From Alkalihalobacterium sp048323755 (GTDB taxonomy: Bacteria; Bacillota; Bacilli; Bacillales; Bacillaceae_F), in contig NZ_JBLWFS010000026.1 in NCBI RefSeq assembly GCF_048323755.1, forward strand, positions 1-57,247: a DNA stretch of 57,247 nt. The letters are read 5' to 3'. Position numbers and translations under genes: made by a program. The notes beneath the pieces are model-generated. The model was not told the origin of the DNA. It searched no databases and saw nothing but the letters and a program-made list of their open reading frames with translations. Below are positions 1 to 6,934 of this stretch, piece by piece (within the stretch, counting starts at the first letter, position 1; every line of letters starts with the position of its first letter).

Positions 1-108
1 TACGTTAAGTAAGTAAGACCCCTTAGAGATGATGAGGTTGATAGGTCTCGGGTGGAAGCGTGGCGACACGTGGAGCTGAGAGATACTAATCGGTCGAGGA
101 CTTATCCA
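1..108 (+). rRNA. 23S ribosomal RNA, 3' end (partial)
   Basis: The first ~108 bases match the conserved 3' terminus of bacterial 23S rRNA, including the stretch GGTGGAAGCGTGG, GAGCTGAG and ACTAATCGGTCGAGGACTTA near the mature end. The gene enters from the left edge, so only the tail is present. The mature end is placed by the conserved closing sequence and could be off by a few bases. No 5S gene follows before the tRNA cluster. Confidence 0.95.
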
Positions 109-180
109 AATAATAAAGCGTTGAATTCATCTAGCCATTATCCAGTTTTGAGAGAACCACTCTCAACAAAATAAGGATTT

Positions 181-284
181 TTAGAAGCGAGTAGTTCTAG
201 GCGATAAGTTCATGAGTAGCGGAATGTACTTTTAAAAGGTACATGATTAACGTAGTGAGCGCAGCCAAAGAACGAAGCTTATCA
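181..284 (+). ncRNA. Structured spacer element copy 1 (23S-tRNA-Ala spacer)
   Basis: This segment starts TTAGAAGC and ends GAAGCTTATCAC. AAGC at the left pairs with GCTT at the right; GTTC/GAAC pairs just inside, and an inner hairpin is formed by GTAC...GTAC (225-242). The same layout and end sequences recur at 1407-1508. It occupies the position where Bacillus rRNA operons carry 5S rRNA. It may be a spacer RNA or processing element. I do not recognise it as a named family with certainty. Confidence 0.5.
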
Positions 285-297
285 CAATTTTAGTTAT

Positions 298-373
298 GGG
301 GCCTTAGCTCAGCTGGGAGAGCGCCTGCCTTGCACGCAGGAGGTCAGCGGTTCGATCCCGCTAGGCTCCACCA
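298..373 (+). tRNA. tRNA-Ala (UGC)
   Basis: Complete 76-nt tRNA with encoded CCA. The acceptor stem GGGGCCT/AGGCTCC keeps the G3:U70 pair that marks alanine tRNAs. The anticodon loop CTTGCAC gives TGC. First gene of the fifteen-tRNA cluster. Confidence 0.97.
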
Positions 374-396
374 TATAAATATGTATTTTATATAAT

Positions 397-473
397 GGCG
401 GTGTAGCTCAGCTGGCTAGAGCGTACGGTTCATACCCGTGAGGTCGTGGGTTCGACTCCCTCCGCCGCTACCA
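397..473 (+). tRNA. tRNA-Met (CAU), elongator type
   Basis: Complete 77-nt tRNA with encoded CCA and anticodon loop TTCATAC. The acceptor stem GGCGGTG/CGCCGCT is fully paired at its end, unlike initiator tRNA, and the sequence resembles Bacillus elongator tRNA-Met. Confidence 0.9.
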
Positions 474-479
474 TTAAAG

Positions 480-556
480 GGACCCTTAGCTCAGTTGGTC
501 AGAGCGGTCGGCTCATAACCGATTGGTCGTAGGTTCGAGTCCTACAGGGTCCACCA
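480..556 (+). tRNA. tRNA-Ile2 (CAU, lysidine type)
   Basis: 77-nt tRNA with CCA and a CAT anticodon (GGCTCATAACC), but the acceptor stem GGACCCT/AGGGTCC and body resemble Bacillus tRNA-Ile2, whose C34 is changed to lysidine by TilS to read AUA. The assignment over tRNA-Met rests on this similarity. Confidence 0.8.
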
Positions 557-576
557 GATATATCATTTTTAGGTAC

Positions 577-669
577 GGAGGAATACCCAAGTCCGGCTGA
601 AGGGATCGGTCTTGAAAACCGACAGGCGGGTTAAACCGCGCGGGGGTTCGAATCCCTCTTCCTCCGCCA
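577..669 (+). tRNA. tRNA-Ser (UGA)
   Basis: 93-nt class II tRNA with a long variable arm, acceptor stem GGAGGAA/TTCCTCC, anticodon loop CTTGAAA and encoded CCA. Confidence 0.96.
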
Positions 670-733
670 ATAGATACAGGATTTATTGCTACTCTTATGA
701 TATTAGTCAATTCTTGTATAGTTAATCAGCCTT

Positions 734-807
734 GGCGGCATAGCCAAGTGGTAAGGCACGGGTCTGCAAAACCCTTATCCCCGGTTCAAATCCGGGTGCC
801 GCCTCCA
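734..807 (+). tRNA. tRNA-Cys (GCA)
   Basis: 74-nt tRNA, acceptor stem GGCGGCA/TGCCGCC, anticodon GCA in GTCTGCAAAAC, discriminator T and encoded CCA. Confidence 0.96.
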
Positions 808-835
808 AAATCTATTTTTTAAAATTGTCTGCTTT

Positions 836-924
836 GCCGGGGTGGTGGAATTGGCAGACACACAGGACTTAAAATCCTGCGGTAGGTGACTACCGTGCCG
901 GTTCAAGTCCGGCCCTCGGCACCA
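836..924 (+). tRNA. tRNA-Leu (UAA)
   Basis: 89-nt class II tRNA with a long variable arm, anticodon TAA in GACTTAAAATC, discriminator A and encoded CCA. Confidence 0.96.
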
Positions 925-928
925 TAAT

Positions 929-1005
929 GCGCCCTTAGCTCAGCTGGATAGAGTGTTTGACTACGAATCAAAAGGTCGGGAGTTCGAATCTCTCAGGGCG
1001 CGCCA
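929..1005 (+). tRNA. tRNA-Arg (ACG)
   Basis: 77-nt tRNA, acceptor stem GCGCCCT/AGGGCGC, anticodon ACG (decoded as inosine-CG after TadA editing, from family knowledge) and encoded CCA. Confidence 0.96.
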
Positions 1006-1064
1006 TTTTCTTGTTAGTAAAGAAGTATACTTGTAAACAACATGTATACTTAACTTAATGACAG

Positions 1065-1138
1065 GCGGGTGTAGTTTAATGGTAAAACCTCAGCCTTCCA
1101 AGCTGATGTCGTGGGTTCGATTCCCATCACCCGCTCCA
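1065..1138 (+). tRNA. tRNA-Gly (UCC)
   Basis: 74-nt tRNA, acceptor stem GCGGGTG/CACCCGC, anticodon TCC in CCTTCCAAG and encoded CCA. Confidence 0.96.
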
Positions 1139-1149
1139 TTATATATAAT

Positions 1150-1226
<77 letters not shown>

Positions 1227-1234
1227 TATATTTT

Positions 1235-1310
1235 TCCACAGTAGCTCAGTTGGTAGAGCAATCGGCTGTTAACCGATCGGTCGCAGGTTCGAGTCCTGCC
1301 TGTGGAGCCA
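1235..1310 (+). tRNA. tRNA-Asn (GUU)
   Basis: 76-nt tRNA, acceptor stem TCCACAG/CTGTGGA, anticodon GTT in GCTGTTAACC and encoded CCA. Confidence 0.96.
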
Positions 1311-1316
1311 GATATT

Positions 1317-1391
1317 GGCCCGTTGGTCAAGCGGTTAAGACACCGCCCTTTCACGGCGGTAACACGGGTTCGAATCCCGTACGGGTCACCA
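1317..1391 (+). tRNA. tRNA-Glu (UUC)
   Basis: 75-nt tRNA, acceptor stem GGCCCGT/ACGGGTC, anticodon TTC in CCTTTCACGG and encoded CCA. In Gram-positive bacteria this tRNA also feeds Gln-tRNA amidation and haem synthesis. Confidence 0.96.
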
Positions 1392-1406
1392 ATTTTAAAA
1401 GGTTTC

Positions 1407-1508
1407 TAGAAGCAAGAAGGTCGAGGAAGTGAAGTCCTAAGGAACGGATCGTATCTAAATACGTGAGTATCGGAAGGAAAAACTGACGAAGAAATTCACA
1501 GCTTATCA
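1407..1508 (+). ncRNA. Structured spacer element copy 2 (tRNA-Glu/tRNA-Val spacer)
   Basis: It begins TAGAAGC and ends GCTTATC, as copy 1 does. Nested pairing is visible: AAGC/GCTT, GTGAA/TTCAC, and a central hairpin CGTAT...ATACG (1450-1463). The pairing positions are kept although the primary sequence differs from copy 1, which suggests selection on structure. Function unknown. Confidence 0.5.
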
Positions 1509-1518
1509 AATTTCTTAT

Positions 1519-1594
1519 GGAGGATTAGCTCAGCTGGGAGAGCACCTGCCTTACAAGCAGGGGGTCGGCGGTTCGAGCCCGTCATCCTCCACCA
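1519..1594 (+). tRNA. tRNA-Val (UAC)
   Basis: 76-nt tRNA, acceptor stem GGAGGAT/ATCCTCC, anticodon TAC in CCTTACAAG and encoded CCA. Confidence 0.96.
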
Positions 1595-1598
1595 TTTT

Positions 1599-1674
1599 GC
1601 CGGTGTAGCTCAATTGGTACAGCAACTGACTTGTAATCAGTAGGTTGGGGGTTCAAGTCCTCTCGCCGGCACCA
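1599..1674 (+). tRNA. tRNA-Thr (UGU)
   Basis: 76-nt tRNA, 5' acceptor strand GCCGGTG, anticodon TGT in ACTTGTAATC and encoded CCA. Confidence 0.96.
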
Positions 1675-1692
1675 CTTTCAAACAGTTGTTTA

Positions 1693-1710
1693 GAGCCGTT
1701 AGCTCAGTTG
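1693..1710 (+). pseudogene. tRNA-Lys 5' fragment (truncated copy)
   Basis: GAGCCGTTAGCTCAGTTG repeats the first 18 bases of the intact tRNA-Lys at 1853 with one change (G for A at position 6). The D-loop onward is missing and is replaced by 142 bases of other sequence. The G6 variant would pair with CGGCTC as in typical Bacillus tRNA-Lys, so this may be the remnant of a second, diverged gene copy. Confidence 0.7.
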
Positions 1711-1852
1711 CGAGCAAGACAACGTGAAATTGCTACGAGTTGTTCCGACACAGCATGCTACAAAGCATTGCTAGTAGAGGAAGGAACAGGTAGGACCAAC
1801 AAAACGAAACATCGTCCTATACGACATGAGAAACATCATGAATTAACTTCAT

Positions 1853-1928
1853 GAGCCATTAGCTCAGTTGGTAGAGCATCTGACTTTTAATCAGAGGGTC
1901 GAAGGTTCGAGTCCTTCATGGCTCACCA
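1853..1928 (+). tRNA. tRNA-Lys (UUU)
   Basis: 76-nt tRNA, acceptor stem GAGCCAT/ATGGCTC, anticodon TTT in GACTTTTAATC and encoded CCA. Its first 18 bases are duplicated upstream at 1693. Confidence 0.96.
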
Positions 1929-1938
1929 TTTGTATTTT

Positions 1939-2022
1939 GCGGGTGTGGCGGAATTGGCAGACGCGCTAGACTTAGGATCTAGTGTCTTTGACGTGGGGGT
2001 TCGAGTCCCTTCACCCGCACCA
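1939..2022 (+). tRNA. tRNA-Leu (UAG)
   Basis: 84-nt class II tRNA, acceptor stem GCGGGTG/CACCCGC, anticodon TAG in ACTTAGGAT and encoded CCA. Last tRNA of the cluster. Confidence 0.96.
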
Positions 2023-2047
2023 TTACATAGTTTTAGAGTAAGGTAGA

Positions 2048-2076
2048 AGATCGACTTACATTGGTCTTTTTTTTTG
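2048..2076 (+). terminator. Terminator of the rRNA-tRNA operon
   Basis: A short hairpin AAGATC...GGTCTT is followed by a run of nine T, just after the last tRNA. Confidence 0.65.
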
Positions 2077-2309
2077 TAAGTGCTCATTCTCATTTTTACT
2101 AATAGGGAAATGACATGGGAAGATAAGTTAATTTGAAGTGGTATTATCTGCTGAATTGGACAAATATGTCTAATTCAGCTATTTTTATTTTTTCGAAATT
2201 CCAATCTTCTCCAACTACGCTTAAGATAAGAAAAAACACAGTATGTAATTAATGCACAAAGGCAAAATAAACGAGTAACTATACTTTACTTTTAAAAGGA
2301 GAGTCATCA

Positions 2310-2582
2310 ATGCAACAAAATCAGCAAAACCAAGCTGCCCAACAAGCACAGCAAGCTATTCAACAAGCCCAACAAGCAGTTCAACAAGCGACACAACAAG
2401 CTAATCCTCAGGCGCTTCAACAAGCGCAGCAACAGTTACAACAAGCTCAACAGCAAATTCAGCAAGCACAAAGTGGCGCGCAACCAGCTCAACAGCAAAA
2501 TTATTTGCAAGCGCAGCAACAGTTACAACAGGCTGCTCAGCAAATTCAGCAAGCTCAACAACAGCAAAACCAACAGCAGTAA
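2310..2582 (+). CDS. Gln/Ala-only low-complexity protein (90 aa)
   Basis: Function unknown. The 90-residue product is built almost wholly of Gln and Ala with scattered Asn, Leu, Ile and Val. It has no charged residue, Cys, His, Trp or Phe. A block of about 16 residues (AQQQLQQAQQQIQQAQ and a near copy) is repeated 29 codons apart, and the DNA repeat is close to identical at 2421 and 2508, so a recent internal duplication is likely. AAAAGGAGAG lies 8 bases before the ATG and a strong terminator follows, so it looks like a genuine single-gene unit. Some Bacillus spore proteins are Gln-rich, but no signature ties this one to them. It could form coiled coils or amyloid-like fibres. Confidence 0.7.
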   Translation: MQQNQQNQAAQQAQQAIQQAQQAVQQATQQANPQALQQAQQQLQQAQQQIQQAQSGAQPAQQQNYLQAQQQLQQAAQQIQQAQQQQNQQQ

Positions 2583-2607
2583 GGAATCGGTTATATAAAA
2601 CATAGTA

Positions 2608-2639
2608 AAAGGGTAGCTCAATATTGAGCCACCCTTTTC
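2608..2639. terminator. Bidirectional terminator
   Basis: GGGTAGCTCAAT and ATTGAGCCACCC form a near-perfect stem flanked by AAAA and TTTT. It separates the Gln-rich gene from the convergent cell-wall hydrolase gene. Confidence 0.85.
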
Positions 2640-2665
2640 AACGGTTCGTAAATTTTAATATTGAA

Positions 2666-3862
2666 TTAATTTAATACTCTGCGTGCTTGTGTATGTCTTG
2701 ATGGATTATAAGATGAGATTTTTACAACATCTCCAGTTTGTGGAGAGTGTATGTATTGTCCATTTCCAATATAAATTCCAACATGATGGATTGGGCTTCC
2801 TCTAAAAATTAAGTCTCCAGGCTGAACTTGGCTTGGTGATACGGCTACACCAACTGTAGCTTGTTGCCTAGAAGTTCTCGGTAAATTTACACCAACTGAG
2901 CGGAACACATAAGAAGTGAATCCTGAGCAATCAAATCCACTTGGCGTTGTTCCTCCCCAGACATAAGGTGTTCCTAAAAATTGTTTACTATAATTAATCA
3001 CAGCAGTTGCTTTGTCTGAGTTTCCAGCGCTTACAGGTTGAGCAGGGCTGCTAGTTGTGTTGTTGTTAGCCGCAGTATTTGTTGGAGCTTGTGCTGTGTT
3101 TGTATTTGTTACAGTCGGTTGACTAGAAATCGCTTGGTTTGTTTGACTAACTTGTTCTGTTTGATTAGCTTGTTGAGCTAATTGTGCTTGTCGCTCTTCT
3201 TCTGCTCGACGTGCTTCTTCGGCCGCTCTTCTAGCCTCTTCAGCAATCCGAATTTCTTCTTGACGTTGTAATTCTTTAACCTCTTCTAACTCTTGCATAA
3301 CGGATCTTTTGTTTTGTTCGAGTGTTGCTTGTTCTTCTTTTACCGTTTGCTTATTCTTTTCGAACCGTTCTTGTTCTTTTTCAAGATCTTCTTGTAGTGC
3401 GTTCAGTTCACGCTCAGCTTTTTCTAAGTTTTCTAGTAACTTTTGATCTTGTTCTATTACTTGAGAGATTAGTGTAACGCGTTCTATTAGGTCTCCAAAT
3501 CCATTTGAGGATAAGATGACATCAATATAAGTAAGCATAGGACTTTGTCCGTTTTGTTGGATGGCACGTAGTCTATCAAAATAAATTTCTTTCAGACTAT
3601 CAAACTTTTTTTGAGCTTCTTCAATCTTTTGTTGATTGTCTGAAATGTTTTGTTGAGCTCCTTCGATTTCTTTTGTCAGTTCTTCAATCTTTACAATAGC
3701 TTCAATTATCTTATTGTCATATGTACGTATCTTATCCTCTAAATCTTCTATCTGTGCTGAATAATTCGTGGGAGGATTAGCATAGGATGTTGCAGGTGCC
3801 GCACTAAGAAGGGTTGCAGCTAAAGCTGTAGCGATAACTACATGTGTTAACTTCCTTTTCAT
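2666..3862 (-). CDS. CwlO-like peptidoglycan DL-endopeptidase (NlpC/P60)
   Basis: A secreted cell-wall hydrolase of 398 aa, expected to cut D-Glu-meso-DAP bonds in stem peptides during wall expansion. A signal peptide covers residues 1-29 (Lys-rich start, Ala-rich core, SYA cleavage-like site). A long coiled coil runs from about 32 to 220, followed by a Gln/Asn/Thr-rich linker to about 285 and a C-terminal NlpC/P60 domain. Catalytic residues are visible as Cys312 in DCSGF, His360 in HHVGIYIG and His372. The coiled-coil plus P60 layout is that of CwlO, which FtsEX activates in B. subtilis. AAAGGAGAG precedes the ATG. A promoter and a WalR-like box lie upstream, and a stem AACTTTCC/GGAAAGTT sits in the 5' leader next to the ribosome binding site. 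Confidence 0.92.
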   Translation of the reverse strand: MKRKLTHVVIATALAATLLSAAPATSYANPPTNYSAQIEDLEDKIRTYDNKIIEAIVKIEELTKEIEGAQQNISDNQQKIEEAQKKFDSLKEIYFDRLRAIQQNGQSPMLTYIDVILSSNGFGDLIERVTLISQVIEQDQKLLENLEKAERELNALQEDLEKEQERFEKNKQTVKEEQATLEQNKRSVMQELEEVKELQRQEEIRIAEEARRAAEEARRAEEERQAQLAQQANQTEQVSQTNQAISSQPTVTNTNTAQAPTNTAANNNTTSSPAQPVSAGNSDKATAVINYSKQFLGTPYVWGGTTPSGFDCSGFTSYVFRSVGVNLPRTSRQQATVGVAVSPSQVQPGDLIFRGSPIHHVGIYIGNGQYIHSPQTGDVVKISSYNPSRHTQARRVLN

Positions 3863-3930
3863 TCTATTACTCTCCTTTTATATATAACTTTCCCTACGTT
3901 GGAAAGTTTATGCTTTTACTAGTCTCTCAA

Positions 3931-3959
3931 ATTTTAATATGTTTCATGTCTAATAACAA
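3931..3959 (-). promoter_or_regulatory. SigA-type promoter of the cwlO-like gene
   Basis: On the minus strand TTGTTA (-35) and TAAAAT (-10) are separated by exactly 17 bases, about 70 bases before the start codon. Confidence 0.6.
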
Positions 3960-3974
3960 TGAATTTTGCTAGAA

Positions 3975-3991
3975 TGTAATATAATTGTTAC
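3975..3991 (+). promoter_or_regulatory. WalR (YycF)-type box
   Basis: TGTAAT-ATAAT-TGTTAC fits the WalR consensus TGTWAH-N5-TGTWAH at every position. It lies 15 bases upstream of the -35 of the cwlO-like gene. In B. subtilis WalR activates cwlO, so the placement makes sense. Here the box reads on the strand opposite to the gene. Confidence 0.6.
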
Positions 3992-4124
3992 ATAAGAAAT
4001 GTTTTTGTCGTTTTTTTAGAGGGAATATTTATCAATAGTGTAAGGAAGGTTAAAATATGTATGAAAATAAATTAAAATAAAGCTGCCTATTGTAAATGTC
4101 TTACAATAAACAGCTTTGGACCAT

Positions 4125-4490
4125 TTATTCTGTACCACTGGCTTCCAGTGTATCAATAGCTTCATTTAATGTTTCTGTATAAAATATTTCAACTTCTTCG
4201 TCCAGTAAGCCACTGATTTCTTCTTTTAGCCATTGGAAATTTTCGATAACAAGAGTTGTACTTACGTTTCTGGAAGTTAAAACCTCATTCAACCATAAAG
4301 AATAGTCTATAAATACTTTTTTATTCTGTAACTTCCATGCCGTATCTAAATACTGAAGGTGGTAATGGTTATCTTCTCTCGTTCGTTTCTTCCCATTTTC
4401 ACCAAATTGCTCCGCTAAGCTTGGATATCTTGTGTAAAACTTCTTAACAATTTCGTCAACAATCTTCTCTTTAACCGCTAAATCTATCAT
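4125..4490 (-). CDS. Uncharacterised helical protein (121 aa)
   Basis: I cannot assign a function. The 121-aa product is predicted helical and soluble, with a conserved-looking core FYTRYPSLAEQFGENGKKR followed by DNHYHLQYLDTAW. It also has an acidic C-terminal helix. Similar His- and Tyr-rich helical segments occur at the N termini of some Bacillus sensor-like proteins, which is only an impression. Its ATG overlaps the stop codon of the upstream monooxygenase-like gene by four bases (ATGA), so the two genes are translationally coupled and probably act together. Confidence 0.7.
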   Translation of the reverse strand: MIDLAVKEKIVDEIVKKFYTRYPSLAEQFGENGKKRTREDNHYHLQYLDTAWKLQNKKVFIDYSLWLNEVLTSRNVSTTLVIENFQWLKEEISGLLDEEVEIFYTETLNEAIDTLEASGTE

Positions 4491-4798
4491 GTCGCAACCA
4501 CCTTAAAGCGTTGTACGATTGGTTTTATTGAAGCTAATTCATAATCAGGATATTTCTTCTCGAGTTCATGTATTTGTTTAAAATTATCACTTTTAATCCA
4601 TTTGAAATAATGTTCTTCAGATTCCCACTCCATTTGTACAGTTAACTCTCCTTTTTTAACTTCATTATGTAATAATTTAAACGAAATAAAACCTTCTTCA
4701 CTATCTACGGAACGAGAACGATTTTGATATAGTGAAATAACTTCTTTTACCTTATCGTCTGGAACGACAACAATTGAATGCACGATGTACATATCCAT
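4487..4798 (-). CDS. ABM-fold monooxygenase (HmoA/YgiN-like)
   Basis: A 103-aa protein of the antibiotic biosynthesis monooxygenase (dimeric alpha/beta barrel) superfamily. The family pattern is visible: an opening beta strand (IVHSIVVVPD), a helix with Ser/Arg residues, then GFISFKLLHNE, a second strand with LTVQMEWES and the helix EEHYFKWIKSDNFKQIHE. Members include haem-degrading HmoA/HmoB of Bacillus and quinol monooxygenases. Substrate cannot be read from sequence. It is first in a two-gene operon with the 121-aa protein, and AAAGGAGAG lies before its ATG. Confidence 0.75.
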   Translation of the reverse strand: MDMYIVHSIVVVPDDKVKEVISLYQNRSRSVDSEEGFISFKLLHNEVKKGELTVQMEWESEEHYFKWIKSDNFKQIHELEKKYPDYELASIKPIVQRFKVVAT

Positions 4799-4893
4799 CT
4801 CTCCTTTATATAGATCTCTTCACAATTATAGGAGAAGAGTATATTTTAAAAAGCTTTTTATAGTATACTAATAATATTGGGGGAGGTAAAAAA

Positions 4894-5053
4894 ATGTACC
4901 CAGAAAAGGCGGAAAATTAGCTCTCCAATTATTAAAGAGGATATTCATTCTTCTTGGAATATTCTGTTACCTAACTATATTATGGAATTAGAGAAAGTCA
5001 ATCCAGACGGAATTATCATGGTCGGATGCCGATTGAAGAGCAATACGATTTAA
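4894..5053 (+). pseudogene. Degenerate small ORF with +1 frameshift
   Basis: A strong ribosome binding site (GGGGGAGG) precedes ATG TAC CCA GAA, but that frame stops after eight codons. A neighbouring frame stays open for about 45 more codons and reads KISSPIIKEDIHSSWNILL, then an ILE/GLU-rich segment ending MVGCRLKSNTI. The total length of 160 bases equals whole codons plus one, as expected for a single frameshift. I do not recognise the protein. Confidence 0.35.
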
Positions 5054-5114
5054 GACCGTATTGTTCCCCTAATAAGTTACTATATTATAGTATTCAACAA
5101 ATTTTATAAAAGTA

Positions 5115-5156
5115 AAAAGGGTGTTCTAAAAGTATATTACTTCTAGAGCACCTTTT
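5115..5156. terminator. Rho-independent terminator
   Basis: AAAAGGGTGTTCTA and TCTAGAGCACCTTTT form a stem with A and T tracts on both sides. It follows the degenerate ORF and precedes the MFS gene. Confidence 0.6.
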
Positions 5157-5360
5157 CCGATTTCACTTTCAAAGTACATTTTCCACCGTGGTTTTCAATA
5201 TTTTTATACTGGCCATTAAACCTAGACCTTAATAGGTTTCTGTTCTATTAGACTAATTAAGATAGGATAAAAGTAGAGTGATTTTACCATTTGATTGGTT
5301 AAGGTTTTAATACTTTTAATAAGAGTAGCATAGGGTAGAAGAGGTATGGGGGGGATTGTA

Positions 5361-6575
5361 GTGAGGGAGGAAACGCATTCAAATGTCACGAAAGTAGAGC
5401 ATTTAATTTTTATTCTTATCACAGTTATGTATTGGTTTACAATTTATAGTTACGTCCCAATATTAACAGCCTACTTAGATTTTTTAGGGGCTACCTATAT
5501 GTTCATTGGTGTTGTAGTAGGAAGTTATGGCTTATTACAAATGCTTATTCGTCTACCACTTGGAATTTATTCTGATGTCATCCAACGCCGCCGCCCTTTT
5601 ATTATACTAGGAATTGCCATCGGCAGTATGAGTTGTTTTGGATTTATATTGACGGATCAATTAGGGTGGACGCTACTATTTAGAGCTCTGGCTGGCGTAA
5701 GTGCTTCAACTTGGGTGGCGTTTACTGTTTTATATGCGAGTTATTTTTCAAAGAAAGAAATTACGAAAGCGATGGGTTGGATTAGTGTCACAATGGTTCT
5801 TGGTCAGTTAGTGAGTATGATTTTTAGTGGCATAGTGGTTGATAAATTCGGTTGGATGGTACCGTTTTGGATGGGTGGTATCGCAGGAGTGATTGGATTA
5901 GTCTTATGCTTTTGGCTAAAAGAAGAGAAAGGAGGTGTTTCGAGAAAGCCTATAAAGGTTAAAGAGCTAGTCACAATTGTTAAAGAGCCGCAGTTAATTA
6001 AAGTAACTCTTCTTTCCGTTTTAGCTTACAGCATAATCTTTATTACGATCTTTGGTTTTTCTCCTAATTACGCGTTGCAGCTTGGAGCTTCGACTGTAGG
6101 ATTAAGCTATTTAGTTATTGTTTTTGTCGTTCCACATGCTTTTGCCGCAATTGTTGTAGGAAAGTGGCTAGCGCCTCGACTCGGTCATTGGGGAACACTA
6201 TTTGTTGGTTTCGTCGTTAGCTCTTTCATGACAGGGATAATTCCACTCGTTTCATCTTTTAGTTTATTACTTCTCACACAAGGTATTAACGGTTTTGCGT
6301 TAGGGGTGGTGCTTCCGTTACTTCTCGGTATGTCGATTGAATCAGTCGAGGATGAGAAACGAGCAACTGCGATGGGATTTTATCAAGCTGTATACGCTGT
6401 GGGAATGTTTGTGGGTCCTTTTGTAGCAGGAATGTTGAATTCTGTGTTTGACCTTTCGGCTGGCTTTTACTTTGGAGGCTTAATCGGAATTGTGGGTGTT
6501 CTATTAGTAGTTGTTTGGAAACGTGCTGAGCAAAGTAAGGTTGAAGCAAAAAGACAGAACGTAGCAGTTAAGTGA
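5361..6575 (+). CDS. MFS transporter, drug/metabolite efflux type
   Basis: A major facilitator superfamily permease of about 404 aa with twelve predicted helices in two halves. The loop 2-3 signature is seen as RLPLGIYSDVIQRRRPF (family pattern GxLaDrxGrr), and a Lys-rich central loop lies around residues 185-205. Substrate unknown. The GTG at 5361 has a G-rich ribosome binding site six bases upstream. An ATG at 5346 is in frame but has AGAGG only one base before it, so I prefer the GTG. It stands alone, after a terminator and before the DNA glycosylase gene. Confidence 0.85.
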   Translation: MREETHSNVTKVEHLIFILITVMYWFTIYSYVPILTAYLDFLGATYMFIGVVVGSYGLLQMLIRLPLGIYSDVIQRRRPFIILGIAIGSMSCFGFILTDQLGWTLLFRALAGVSASTWVAFTVLYASYFSKKEITKAMGWISVTMVLGQLVSMIFSGIVVDKFGWMVPFWMGGIAGVIGLVLCFWLKEEKGGVSRKPIKVKELVTIVKEPQLIKVTLLSVLAYSIIFITIFGFSPNYALQLGASTVGLSYLVIVFVVPHAFAAIVVGKWLAPRLGHWGTLFVGFVVSSFMTGIIPLVSSFSLLLLTQGINGFALGVVLPLLLGMSIESVEDEKRATAMGFYQAVYAVGMFVGPFVAGMLNSVFDLSAGFYFGGLIGIVGVLLVVVWKRAEQSKVEAKRQNVAVK

Positions 6576-6934
6576 GTGAAGCAGTGTCTGTTATCGTCTA
6601 ATTTTGCAGACTTGTCTTGGGAAAGAATAAATTAAGTGGGAAATTGCCAAAAGATGATGTATATGTTTAGTGGAGTAGATATTTAAGTTGGGTTTGAAGA
6701 TTGAGTACGACAACGATTTTGGACAGGGCTCTTAGCTGAGTGGGTTATTAAAGAAGTTGATGAAAATACATTAAAGCCTTATCGTACATTAGCTAAGGGT
6801 AAAGGTGGTTAATACGCACTTACAAGGGGAACACTCTATTCAAGGAATAGCAGTTCATCATCTTATGAATGGGAAGTCTATGAAAGTAAACAAGATCAGA
6901 ACTAAGTTTTTATTGGTATCGAGGTGAGGTTGAC
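6576..6934 (+). other. Intergenic segment with coding-like remnants
   Basis: No convincing gene. An open stretch ending near 6812 reads WTGLLAEWVIKEVDENTLK and then KPYRTLAKGKGG without a start codon. A second open stretch follows in another frame. They may be decayed gene remains; no family recognised. Confidence 0.3.

Noticed and set aside
4894..5053. Calling the first eight-codon frame here a leader peptide
   Set aside because: No gene or attenuator follows it; a frameshifted remnant explains the strong ribosome binding site and the open second frame better.
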